Of a stretch of 50,928 nt of DNA, positions 37,401 through 44,352 are shown in pieces. The stretch comes from Candidatus Poseidoniales archaeon (lineage in GTDB: Archaea > Thermoplasmatota > Poseidoniia > Poseidoniales > Poseidoniaceae), in contig QQSC01000009.1 in the NCBI GenBank assembly GCA_003602475.1, positions 16,173 to 67,100 of the forward strand. Reading direction: 5' to 3'. Made by a program: the position numbers and the translations under genes. Below the pieces are notes generated by a model. That model did not search any database, was not told the DNA's origin, and saw only the letters and a program-made list of their open reading frames with translations. Numbering within the stretch: position 1 is the stretch's first letter; the number at the start of each line of letters is the position of its first letter.

Positions 37401-39471
37401 GGGCGGTAGCGATGAATTGCTGGACGGTTCGATTTATGCCGTGACGATTCAAATCCTCAACGCCACAACCAGCGATGTTCTCAACATCCACCAGCTCAAT
37501 TTAATCGTGGCGCCCGTCTTCATGGTCGAGGTATCAGATTGGCCGTCGGAGATGTATTACTACAGAGGATTCGAACGGACATGGGACGCTTCAATCACCA
37601 ACACCGGCAACAAAGACGTGAACGTTTCCGTTAACTACACCATTTTCCAAGGCGGGTTGACCACATTGAGCAGCGATTGGGAAGTCCGCCCCGGTTCATC
37701 TCCTTCCCGTTTGTTCCTGCCCATGGGCGAGACGGTGAGTTTCACCTTCGCTGTTCGCGGCGTAGCGACTCAGCCAGCGCTGACGTTGGCGGCTAATTTG
37801 GTTGTGGGCGTCTCACCACTTGACCCAGAAGTGATCGGGAACGCAGAATTCGTTACCACCCTTCGGATGGGTCGGTTCTTTGAACTCGGCGACACCGATG
37901 TAACACCACCTCAAGGCGGTGGAGCTGAGGCCTACCCCATCACCTATTCTCACATACCCATTGGGGCCATTAGCGCAGTGGCCTACGAGGTGGAACTGTG
38001 TTCGGCAAACAGGTTGCTTGACTTCAATGCGCTTCAGCAAAACGCCTCCCTTTACGAATGGAGTTTCATCATGCGAGTTGGTGACACCGACTATCCTCTG
38101 GATTTGACCCAGTTCTGCGGTACAACATCGCTGGGCCCCAGTTCGCGGATTTCATTGCCCAGTCGCCAACCGTGGGTGACGGACCAACCGATTCAACTCC
38201 TCATCGATTCCCCCGACCCCCCCAATGTCTTGGCGGGCGACGGATGGGATCTCACCCTCCGACTGTACCATCCCGACGAGCACAACGGATACACCGTGTA
38301 CGACGAGGAAACCTTCACGTATCGCTTGGCGGTCTTTTCCGACCCCGCCATCATACTGGAAGGCAGCGGGCCAACATCAGATGCGTTCTACGAAGGCGTC
38401 GAAACCACCTACAACGTGGAAGTCCAAAATCTTGGAACGGCCATCGCCCTCGGTGTCGATGTGGAACTTGATTGTGGTGAAGCTGTTGATGTGCTCAACA
38501 ATCCCGAGCCGGTTGGGATGATGCAATCCAGCGACTCCCACACGTTCGTCTTTGATGTACGCCCATCGGTCATTGATTGGTGGCTCGAAGCACAGCAAGT
38601 GAACTGCACGGCGCAAATCACCTATTTCTCAACAGGGGACGATGATGGCAATGTGGAGGCCAACGATGTGTTGATCACCGACGATCTCGAAGAGCCTTTG
38701 CTGGTCCGTTCCCTGTCCCCGGATGTGTCGATTGCCTTTGTTGCTACGGTTGTGGCCTTCCTGCTGTCGTTGATCTTCGGCCGGTTGTCCGGTCAATCTG
38801 AAAAGTGGAGGCTGAGTGGTGTCTACGCCGGCTTGCTCGGCTTTGGTTTCGCCTTCCACCTGTTCGCCATCCCTTACTGGGGCATCGGCGTGCTTGCTCT
38901 CGCTGTGTTGTGGTTGTGGCGTATGTCGTGGAAGAGCAGCGAAGAATTCCGCATGATTCATGAGGATTATCAACGTGCCAGGAAGGGTATTTCGACCGTT
39001 TACACGGATCACTTTGATGCCCTCAAGGACGGTCGACGCCAACTGACCATCATTCTCTCCATGCCAATCCTAGGCCTTCTGGCGGTTGTGTTGGGCTTGC
39101 CCCCCCAATTGGAAGCAACAACAGACAATCTGGTGGTTCTCCTGGCGTACTTCTTGGTTTCCGCCATCGGCGTTTGGTTCCTCCTTCGCCGAGCAGACGC
39201 TGCCTACGGTAACCTCTACGGTCGGATGACCGATGCAGAGATCAAGGCCATCCGTCTTGAACGGGATTTGGGCGATCCGGCACGACTTCTCAACGATCTG
39301 GCCGATGAGGGGCTTGATTTGAGTGCCGTTCTTGGTCAAGCCGCACCTCCCTCGACACCAGCGCCTGTTGCGGTGGGCGTCGACGAGGGAGATGAGGTTG
39401 AGTCCCCACACAAGGAAACCATTGACGAATCGCTTTTCATTGAATCACAGGAGGTGAGTCCCGATGTCTGA
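34498..39471 (+). CDS. Giant NEW3/CARDB-like beta-sandwich protein with multi-helix membrane domain, archaellum-linked
   Basis: A 1657-residue protein not part of known archaellum gene sets. A signal peptide (LPLVLMTILLAASMSPAISA) leads to an outer region of about 1380 residues. This is built of beta-sandwich domains, at least six opening with an N-x-G-N-like motif (NVGQNSDDY, NDGNVPSSF, NTGNDMASY, NVGNTPATF, NNGNLVEDV, NTGNKDVNV), as in NEW3/CARDB domains. From about 1410 there are four or five membrane helices (IAFVATVVAFLLSLIFG, YAGLLGFGFAFHLF, IGVLALAVLWLW, LTIILSMPILGLLAVVL, LVVLLAYFLVSAIGVWFLL). They enclose a roughly 45-residue charged loop and are followed by an acidic tail. It overlaps the upstream gene by 1 nt and the downstream gene by 8 nt. 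An envelope anchor or scaffold is my inference. Confidence 0.85.
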   Translation: MKQATLPLVLMTILLAASMSPAISADTTSRSTPDMTIASFTLSNAGSISQNGTVIAEDSTHVVRIQVRNIGVSAGQATVALLLQGTPSSGDLVIDTANVGIVNAGGVSSTAIFSWNAVLGDGQILKAQVTSSGDSNSANDEDQMIVDVQQYQNVTVPVVNIPQPSSGETSVVWSQAVQDFSVGVRNDGVKAFSAQFTLAFTNVNTPSDTFTATSETLTAVQPGNLYNGSANPQTIDFGTTPFDSSSRSGTYTVVGTLTASGPGWSDTVEFLSQTVLFSAYDFELVAPHTLSVEPGQTASLTYLIRNVGQNSDDYLVSQSNVSGWVTSTTPASGTSTPTITPNITSSILVQVSVPADALRTESETVTLTITSNGGSYAKVLTTTVLTGPSYEANVTMASTNPATKLLMPGASGTIQVVVQNDGNVPSSFSLATGISTNPQNWVVSLSSTTTGTLAVGENVTVTVTLTPPMIKNPLVPAEYNRAGDSMSVWVQAQPQSGGIPAVAAQSLSIGSVIVVDPGLPSTTIEMTPQQVRLAAQGVALNEVLNLDLEVRHNLASDLDEEVDVALSLGTPVFVPDSSGGFAETGRWALGLSPTLFPEMSLGDEESAVMTIQGPADEYPVAGTLTVPIVSNVSLGSVHQGSGVVAAEIEQTLTINIPAVHDIGPYDSGTLDAMVGERTLFPINVSNTGNDMASYRLSIGDSLPDNWIASFSNTTLMPTTTVVNLPADVADYPSAALAHVASVDLSIQTAQDAPANSVETLTITVEDMDTGALIGEFDVPIRVGEQVNASLSPSSQLLNMSLGDTITTSVVISNVGNTPATFNIWLDRSSAGAVNFQLESPSVVQIGAGYESTVRVRIQPTADALAAEYYAGTVWVSNAASGLNLSANIISNISEQHGININTITDIGVVPGTSEVVNFSLLNNGNLVEDVVIVTTVQNNWTVTPERRSANIGVGDYFNESFTVNVPALGGSDELLDGSIYAVTIQILNATTSDVLNIHQLNLIVAPVFMVEVSDWPSEMYYYRGFERTWDASITNTGNKDVNVSVNYTIFQGGLTTLSSDWEVRPGSSPSRLFLPMGETVSFTFAVRGVATQPALTLAANLVVGVSPLDPEVIGNAEFVTTLRMGRFFELGDTDVTPPQGGGAEAYPITYSHIPIGAISAVAYEVELCSANRLLDFNALQQNASLYEWSFIMRVGDTDYPLDLTQFCGTTSLGPSSRISLPSRQPWVTDQPIQLLIDSPDPPNVLAGDGWDLTLRLYHPDEHNGYTVYDEETFTYRLAVFSDPAIILEGSGPTSDAFYEGVETTYNVEVQNLGTAIALGVDVELDCGEAVDVLNNPEPVGMMQSSDSHTFVFDVRPSVIDWWLEAQQVNCTAQITYFSTGDDDGNVEANDVLITDDLEEPLLVRSLSPDVSIAFVATVVAFLLSLIFGRLSGQSEKWRLSGVYAGLLGFGFAFHLFAIPYWGIGVLALAVLWLWRMSWKSSEEFRMIHEDYQRARKGISTVYTDHFDALKDGRRQLTIILSMPILGLLAVVLGLPPQLEATTDNLVVLLAYFLVSAIGVWFLLRRADAAYGNLYGRMTDAEIKAIRLERDLGDPARLLNDLADEGLDLSAVLGQAAPPSTPAPVAVGVDEGDEVESPHKETIDESLFIESQEVSPDV
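39450..39458 (+). promoter_or_regulatory. Strong Shine-Dalgarno site for the coiled-coil protein
   Basis: GGAGGTGAG lies 5 nt before ATG 39464 and inside the end of the giant gene. It fixes the start and shows that this gene is translated from a polycistronic message. Confidence 0.6.
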
Positions 39472-40402
39472 TGAAACGCCGGAGGACGTTATGGCTGCTG
39501 AAATGGCGTCTCGTGAACAAGGCATCCGAGAAGCCTCGGCCACACTCGAGCGACTGGCTCGAAAGGCTGCTCGACGAGAAAACCCAACGCTGAACGAATC
39601 CGAACTTGACATCGGTGAAGCAAAAGTCTTCTTGGGAATGCACCAACTCAAGCGAGCAAAGGGTAACCTCAAGCAAGCGGAGAAAACCTTGGATGATTTG
39701 GAGGAGGATGTTCTCCACCTTCGTCGCAGCATTGCCATGCTTCACAGGTTGTTGGTTCACAAGCACATCTCACTGGAAGAGGCCGAACGAATTCTCTACA
39801 AGCTGAGAGAATCGACCGCTGCTGCTGAACTTGGTGATATTCGGGCGGCGACTTCTGAAGTCGAAGACTTGCTTGAAGACCTCATCGGTGGCAACACCTC
39901 CACGCTTAACCCGTTCTTGTTCCGCCATTTTTGGTTGGGCGTGGACACGCGATGGCCAGCAGGCGGAGACAGCGGGGTTCTCATCGTCCGAATCATCAAC
40001 GACGGTCCAATCCCCATGCCGATGCTTCGAATGCGACCTCCAGTCCCCGAGGGCTGGACCGTCAATCCCCCCAACGTTGACCTTCCAATCATCGCCCCGG
40101 GAGGCAACATTCCGCTACGCTTCGAAATACGTCCGGATTTCCAAATGTCTTCTGAAGACGTCCCACTCACACGTAAGCTGTCCGTGGCGACATCGTATGA
40201 GATGAGATCTGGTGAAATAACCGTCACCATGCGCGCCCAAAATCGAGCCATGGAACCCCTCTCTGATGTCCTTCTCAATCCTTGGGTTCCTGCTGGCTTT
40301 GTGGCCGAAGAGGTGCCCGTCATACGAAATCTTGCTCCCGACGAAGTGGCCGTGGTACGGTTCCCGCTTCGCATCAACCTCGGTCTCGGAGGTGCTTTGT
40401 GA
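39464..40402 (+). CDS. Coiled-coil plus beta-sandwich cytoplasmic protein, archaellum-linked
   Basis: Unrecognised 312-residue protein without signal peptide or membrane helix. Residues 1-145 are strongly helical and charged (REQGIREASATLERLARKAA, RAKGNLKQAEKTLDDLEEDV), with likely coiled coil. After a short linker, residues about 150-250 form a beta-sandwich that echoes the NEW3-type domains of the preceding giant protein (RIINDGPIPMPML, GWTVNPPNVDLPIIAPGG). A second beta-rich segment closes the protein (APDEVAVVRFPLRIN). It overlaps the giant gene by 8 nt and is followed 52 nt later by the first archaellin. A cytoplasmic adaptor for the giant membrane protein is a reasonable but untested reading. 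Confidence 0.8.
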   Translation: MSDETPEDVMAAEMASREQGIREASATLERLARKAARRENPTLNESELDIGEAKVFLGMHQLKRAKGNLKQAEKTLDDLEEDVLHLRRSIAMLHRLLVHKHISLEEAERILYKLRESTAAAELGDIRAATSEVEDLLEDLIGGNTSTLNPFLFRHFWLGVDTRWPAGGDSGVLIVRIINDGPIPMPMLRMRPPVPEGWTVNPPNVDLPIIAPGGNIPLRFEIRPDFQMSSEDVPLTRKLSVATSYEMRSGEITVTMRAQNRAMEPLSDVLLNPWVPAGFVAEEVPVIRNLAPDEVAVVRFPLRINLGLGGAL

Positions 40403-40415
40403 CCGGACAATTCCA

Positions 40416-40430
40416 CCCGACATGGTCGGG
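40416..40430 (+). other. Small hairpin in leader of archaellin gene
   Basis: CCCGAC and GTCGGG form a perfect 6-bp stem around a 3-base loop in the 52-nt gap before the first archaellin. It could mark an RNA processing or transcription-attenuation point that separates archaellin expression from the upstream genes. No T-run follows. Confidence 0.3.
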
Positions 40431-40454
40431 GGATAACAAAAATGGTGAAAAAAC

Positions 40455-40997
40455 ATGAAAAACGAAAAGAAAAACGAAAACCGCGATGAAATTGCGGCCA
40501 TCGGTATTGGTGCAATGATTGTGTTCATTGCCCTGATCCTCGTGGCTGCGGTTGCTGCTGCCGTCATTATTCAGACGGCTGAAAAATTGCAACAGAACGC
40601 CCAAGCCACCGGACAAGACACGACCGACTCCATGTCGGCCCGTGTTGTGCTTCTCGGTGTGGTTGTCGGTGGTGCAACCGCCCTCGACGTCACATTCGAG
40701 CTCGCACCCGGAAGCGATGACGTCCCCACTGCTGACATTCAGTGGTCCATCGTCTGCGGCGGTCTCGACCGTGGGGCCCTCCCCACCACAACCGCCACGC
40801 ATCAAGTCGGTACACCGGCTGTTGCTGCTACCACCATCGTGGCAGGCAACACCTACGTGACCGAACTGACGACGGCCAACTGCAATCCAGCAGCCAACGC
40901 TGAGCACACCCTTCTGGTGGTAGCCGGCTCCGGTGGCCAGTCCTACGAGATTCTCAACTACGGAGGCGATGTTTCTGCCGGCGAGGTGGTCCTATGA
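40455..40997 (+). CDS. arlB: Archaellin (archaellum filament subunit) 1
   Basis: Filament subunit of the archaellum, 180 residues. The N-terminus has a short charged leader and the class III signal/core helix AAIGIGAMIVFIALILVAA, the hallmark of archaellins, followed by TAEKLQQNAQATG. The cleavage region reads DEIA before AIGIG, lacking the usual basic residues and Gly. The outer domain (from about residue 60) is beta-rich and has two cysteines (SIVCGG, TANCNP) that could form a disulfide. The length is at the short end for archaellins. Its stop overlaps the start of the second archaellin (ATGA). Export would need a prepilin peptidase (ArlK/FlaK) not encoded in this window. Confidence 0.94.
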   Translation: MKNEKKNENRDEIAAIGIGAMIVFIALILVAAVAAAVIIQTAEKLQQNAQATGQDTTDSMSARVVLLGVVVGGATALDVTFELAPGSDDVPTADIQWSIVCGGLDRGALPTTTATHQVGTPAVAATTIVAGNTYVTELTTANCNPAANAEHTLLVVAGSGGQSYEILNYGGDVSAGEVVL

Positions 40998-41160
40998 AGA
41001 CCAACCGACGTGAAGAATCCAACGACCAATTGGCCGCTATCGGTATTGGCGCCATGATTGTGTTCATCGCCCTCATTCTTGTGGCTGCTGTTGCTGCCGC
41101 TGTCATCATCCAAACCGCTGAGAAGCTTCAACAGAACGCTCAGACCACTGGTGACGACAC
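40491..41160 (+). repeat. Paralogous archaellin core-helix segments
   Basis: The segments at about 40491-40620 and 41032-41160 encode nearly the same 43 residues of the archaellin N-terminal helix in the two tandem genes. DNA identity is visibly lower than protein identity. This indicates an old tandem duplication under purifying selection at the protein level. Confidence 0.7.
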
Positions 41161-41566
41161 TGCGGACAACATGGCAGGCAAGTTGCTTATCAACTCGGCC
41201 TTTGTTGACACGGGCACGGCGGCAGAAAACTACCTGCTCTTTGTCACCATGGCTCCTGGCAGCGAACAAACGCCGACGGCGTCCATTACCTTCCAAATCT
41301 TCTGCGACGCTGGCGATGTTGAAGGTGCCACTGCCGCCATGACCTTCTTGGAAATGGACGGCACGGCTGTGCCTGCCGCTGGTCTCCAACCGGGTACACC
41401 CTACAGCCTTGTTATCGACGCAGACGACGGTACGGATGACTGCGGTCCCGACCAAGTCGAAAGCGATGACAACGAAGCGACCTTGTACTTGCACGTTGCC
41501 AGTGGAGGTTCCACGTACGAGAACTTGGTTGTCGACGACGACACTGCCGGAGCACTTGTTGTTTGA
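40994..41566 (+). CDS. arlB: Archaellin (archaellum filament subunit) 2
   Basis: Second filament subunit, 190 residues, tandem with the first. The core helix is almost identical at protein level (AAIGIGAMIVFIALILVAA, TAEKLQQNAQTTG), while the codons differ at many synonymous positions. The outer domain is strongly diverged, acidic and again holds two cysteines (QIFCDAGD, TDDCGPD). The duplication is therefore old, with selection on the assembly helix. The leader reads ESNDQLA before AIGIG, again without the usual Lys/Arg-Gly. A GAGGTGG site at 40983-40989 precedes the ATG. A hairpin follows the stop codon. Confidence 0.94.
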   Translation: MKTNRREESNDQLAAIGIGAMIVFIALILVAAVAAAVIIQTAEKLQQNAQTTGDDTADNMAGKLLINSAFVDTGTAAENYLLFVTMAPGSEQTPTASITFQIFCDAGDVEGATAAMTFLEMDGTAVPAAGLQPGTPYSLVIDADDGTDDCGPDQVESDDNEATLYLHVASGGSTYENLVVDDDTAGALVV

Positions 41567-41576
41567 TCCCTTCCGG

Positions 41577-41596
41577 GGTGCCGCGTAGGCGACACC
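41577..41596 (+). terminator. Hairpin after archaellin genes
   Basis: GGTGCCGC and GCGACACC flank the 4-base loop GTAG, giving an 8-bp stem with one mismatch, 11 nt after the second archaellin stop and before the next gene's ribosome site. It could partly terminate transcription or stabilise the archaellin message, making filament protein more abundant than motor proteins. No T-run follows, so this is a structural inference. Confidence 0.35.
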
Positions 41597-41602
41597 TTGG
41601 AT

Positions 41603-41608
41603 GGAGGT
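41603..41608 (+). promoter_or_regulatory. Shine-Dalgarno site deciding the ArlCDE-like start
   Basis: GGAGGT lies 7 nt before ATG 41616. The ATG at 41601 overlaps this site and so is unlikely to be the start; the protein begins MAWPFSS. Confidence 0.6.
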
Positions 41609-41615
41609 ATTCAGG

Positions 41616-42473
41616 ATGGCATGGCCATTCAGTTCAAACTCCGGCGGAAGTAAAAGTCCCGATCAAAACCTCAGTGAGGACCGCTTGAAAATCTTGGCCA
41701 ACGTGGCCATTGAACAAGTGCCGTTCCCAGAACAGGGAATGCTTACTGAGGAAGATGCCTGGACAATCTCCCCCGGCCCAACCCGCGCTCGACTTAGCAG
41801 TCAGCAGAGTGTCCCCGGTGTTGCAGCCTCAATGGCCCCAGCAGCACCGGTGGTCCCGCAGACTGCCACAGTGGACACCTCTGGTCTTGAACGACTTCTC
41901 AGCAGTCGTTTGGACATGGTTGAGGACGTGCTTCGCAAGGTCGAGGTTCGATTGGAAGAAGGGACCACTCTTGTTCCAACGGCCGAACACCAATCTGCGG
42001 ATGCAACCACTGGCGAAGAAGGCGGAGACATCGACGAGGTTTCCGGAGATCGAATCATCACCGCTGACGGCGAAGTGATGGAGGTCAACGGCACCTCACG
42101 GATGATGGAAGATGACCAAGGCCGACTCGTGGAACTTTACGAAGCACAAGCCCTGGCAGCCAATCCGTTCTTGGTGGCACCTCGCTCTGGAGGAGGTGGC
42201 TCGAGTTCCAACAACACGGGCGCCCCCACAGTGGCCGCATTGCTGTTGGACCACATGTCCGGTCTGGCTGCAGTAAGTTTCGCTCAGAAGGCCATGGAAT
42301 CCGGCATGCTTTCTGAAACAGAAGGCAACGCTGTCTTAGCCATTGTCCAACTTGCGGAACCAGGAGATGCCGATACAGCCTTGGACGACCATCTGCCTCA
42401 TCGGCAACTGTTGGTGTTTTCAGCGCTTGTATCCTCATGGCGACAGCTTCACGGTATTCGAGGAGAAGAGTGA
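41616..42473 (+). CDS. arlCDE: ArlCDE (FlaC/D/E)-like archaellum accessory protein
   Basis: A 285-residue cytoplasmic protein between the archaellins and ArlF, the position of flaC/D/E in euryarchaea. A low-complexity Ala/Pro region precedes a short helix (LERLLSSRLDMVEDVLRKVE), like FlaC coiled coils. The C-terminal 80 residues (TVAALLLDHMSGLAAVSFAQ, LDDHLPHRQLLVFSALVSSW) follow the pattern of the FlaD/E domain, with its wall of hydrophobics and a DH..SL-like end. The middle is acidic and Gly/Ser-rich. Family members couple the chemotaxis adaptor CheF and scaffold the motor around ArlH/ArlI. The assignment rests on position and weak similarity; no che genes are present in the window. Confidence 0.65.
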   Translation: MAWPFSSNSGGSKSPDQNLSEDRLKILANVAIEQVPFPEQGMLTEEDAWTISPGPTRARLSSQQSVPGVAASMAPAAPVVPQTATVDTSGLERLLSSRLDMVEDVLRKVEVRLEEGTTLVPTAEHQSADATTGEEGGDIDEVSGDRIITADGEVMEVNGTSRMMEDDQGRLVELYEAQALAANPFLVAPRSGGGGSSSNNTGAPTVAALLLDHMSGLAAVSFAQKAMESGMLSETEGNAVLAIVQLAEPGDADTALDDHLPHRQLLVFSALVSSWRQLHGIRGEE

Positions 42474-42474
42474 C

Positions 42475-43119
42475 ATGGGTGCTTCGGCTGGAATCGGTGG
42501 ATTGATCATCGGCGTTTCGATGCTGGTGGTCTTTTCGATGGCGTATCAGTCCATCACATTGCAAATTGATTCGGGAATTGACCGAATTGACGATGCAGAA
42601 AAACCGATTCCATCCTTTTCCATTGATGACTTGGTTGTGGATGACGGAGCAGTCGTTTCCGTCACCATCAACAGCGGCGGCTCGGGTTACAACCCCGGGT
42701 CATTGAAATCGTCAACCGGCAATGGAGGATTTGAAGGAACGTATGGAGTCGACGGGACAGGCACAATCAACAGCGTGGTGATCACCAGCCACGGAGATTA
42801 TGTGACGTTCCCAGGTTTCGACATCGATTGCACCCCAGCATGCCCTGGGGCCTCAGGGGCGAGTCTAAGTGCCACCCTTGGGGATGCAGTTTACGCCAAC
42901 TTCACCAACACCGGTTCAACAACCGTGCCTCACGATAGAATGTGGTTGTTCTTCGACGGCCAAGATGCCGCTCAGTTTTCAACACTTTACACCCCCCCTA
43001 CCCCAACCACGAACTGGTACTCGGGTGAGACCTTGACGCTCGTCCACACAGGACCAGCCATTATGGAAGAACGCTTGTCGTTGACGGTTGGATCAATCAC
43101 CGTTTCACTGGAGGCCTGA
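42475..43119 (+). CDS. arlF: ArlF (FlaF)-like archaellum stator protein with inserted repeat domain
   Basis: A 214-residue protein with an N-terminal helix GASAGIGGLIIGVSMLVVFS followed by a beta-rich outer domain, as in ArlF, which binds ArlG and the S-layer as part of the stator. The closing part (ANFTNTGSTTVP, WLFFDGQDAA) matches the ArlF/ArlG beta-sandwich. Between about residues 58 and 137 there is an insertion rich in Gly and Tyr (NSGGSGYNPG, INSVVITSHGDYVTFPG, GASGASLSATLG) like GSGYt..P repeats of phage-tail and surface proteins. The start follows GAGGAGA and the preceding stop by one base. Identification comes from position plus the N-terminal pattern. Confidence 0.75.
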   Translation: MGASAGIGGLIIGVSMLVVFSMAYQSITLQIDSGIDRIDDAEKPIPSFSIDDLVVDDGAVVSVTINSGGSGYNPGSLKSSTGNGGFEGTYGVDGTGTINSVVITSHGDYVTFPGFDIDCTPACPGASGASLSATLGDAVYANFTNTGSTTVPHDRMWLFFDGQDAAQFSTLYTPPTPTTNWYSGETLTLVHTGPAIMEERLSLTVGSITVSLEA

Positions 43120-43123
43120 TGAC

Positions 43124-43612
43124 ATGGCGGATGGCGGAGCATCAAGCATGATCATGCTGATTACGGCTCTTTTCATTTCTGCGACAGCCAGTTCTGTTTT
43201 GATCTCAGCATGGAGCGACTCGCTTCGTGTGGTCCAAACGAACGGACGTTCCGAAATGGTAGCCGATCAAATCGATGCAGAAATCGTTGGGGACCTAGCA
43301 ATGGTAGCCTACGATACAACCACCGACACCATGACCATCTACGTTTCCAACACGGGGGAGTACACACTGAGCACCACGGACTTTGAAGCATACGTCGACG
43401 GTACGGTCGTTTCGACCACATCCACAAGTGTCCTGCCTTCGGGGACCGACTGGGACCCGGGGACCTTACTTGAATTGGAATTGACCGATACGGCTTGGAC
43501 GTACACCGATGGCACCGATGTCATGATCAATTTCATCGGTGTTTCAGAGATGATTCAGGGACGAACACACGGCTTTACACTTAATGCGGAGGTGAGACTG
43601 AATGTCGTTTGA
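43124..43612 (+). CDS. arlG: ArlG (FlaG)-like archaellum stator protein
   Basis: A 162-residue protein. The N-terminus MADGGASSMIMLITALFISATASSVL resembles FlaG, whose helix spans the membrane. The outer domain has the FlaG phrases YVSNTGEYTLSTTDFEAYVDG and the hydrophobic pattern SGTDWDPGTLLELELT. With ArlF it forms the filament stator between the motor and the cell envelope. It has a GGAGG site at the end of the preceding gene and a 4-nt gap after it. Its end overlaps arlH by 11 nt. Confidence 0.85.
   Translation: MADGGASSMIMLITALFISATASSVLISAWSDSLRVVQTNGRSEMVADQIDAEIVGDLAMVAYDTTTDTMTIYVSNTGEYTLSTTDFEAYVDGTVVSTTSTSVLPSGTDWDPGTLLELELTDTAWTYTDGTDVMINFIGVSEMIQGRTHGFTLNAEVRLNVV
43588..43596 (+). 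promoter_or_regulatory. Strong Shine-Dalgarno site for arlH
   Basis: GGAGGTGAG lies 5 nt before ATG 43602, inside the end of arlG. Confidence 0.55.
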
Positions 43613-44336
43613 TGAAAGCCCCTTCATGATTGCCCACAAACCGGTTGAGGACGGCTTCCCGTTTGAAGTTGAGACGGATTCATTGGCAGACACGATGGGT
43701 CTTCGCATGCCCAACCGCTCGCTCTATTTGCTTCAAGGCAAAGTCGGTGCGGGAAAATCACTCATTTCTCAGCGGCTGATTCACGGTATGGCTCACAACG
43801 GTGTCAAAATTCTCGTCATCACTACAGAACTGACCACTCGGGGCTGGATTGAACAGATGGAAAGCATTGGATACGGTATGACAGATTTCATCCGAACCGG
43901 CCAAGTCATGGTCCTGAGTCGATACGGAACGGTTGCTGATTCACGGCAAGACGTCACGTTCGAAGAAATATTGAACAGCCCAGCCATACCGGCTGCCGAT
44001 GTCATTCTGATCGACTCTGTGGGCTCGTTGCTGCCGAGCAACATGGAAAAACAAGATCATTTCACGTTGATTCAACAACTTAGGAAAATTGCCTCAGAAG
44101 GACGTTCGTTCATGCTGTGCGCTGACCCTGAGGAAATGGATGGCAATTTACTTCATTCGCTTCGGGCATCCGCAGAAGTCGTCCTCGACCTTGACAACAT
44201 TTTGATCGGTGGCGAACTCAAACGGTCGATCGTGATCACTCGATTCTTGAGGGCTGCTGGTCCATTACAAACCTCTGTTGGATGGCGGGTAGAGCCGGGT
44301 ATGGGCTTCATTGTCGACATTACGGCGGTTAGCTGA
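43602..44336 (+). CDS. arlH: ArlH (FlaH), RecA/KaiC-like ATPase of the archaellum motor
   Basis: A 244-residue ATP-binding protein that forms a ring on ArlI and regulates assembly and rotation. Walker A GKVGAGKS begins at residue 46. Walker B is in ADVILIDSVGS. Unlike full KaiC proteins it has a single ATPase domain, as expected for ArlH. Other features are the phrases LVITTELTTRGWIEQM and FIRTGQVMVLSRYG, which fit the family. It overlaps arlG by 11 nt and is followed 16 nt later by arlI. Confidence 0.93.
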   Translation: MSFDESPFMIAHKPVEDGFPFEVETDSLADTMGLRMPNRSLYLLQGKVGAGKSLISQRLIHGMAHNGVKILVITTELTTRGWIEQMESIGYGMTDFIRTGQVMVLSRYGTVADSRQDVTFEEILNSPAIPAADVILIDSVGSLLPSNMEKQDHFTLIQQLRKIASEGRSFMLCADPEEMDGNLLHSLRASAEVVLDLDNILIGGELKRSIVITRFLRAAGPLQTSVGWRVEPGMGFIVDITAVS

Positions 44337-44339
44337 TCT

Positions 44340-44345
44340 GGAGGG
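44340..44345 (+). promoter_or_regulatory. Shine-Dalgarno site for arlI
   Basis: GGAGGG lies 7 nt before ATG 44353, in the gap after arlH. Confidence 0.5.
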
Positions 44346-44352
44346 ATGAACC

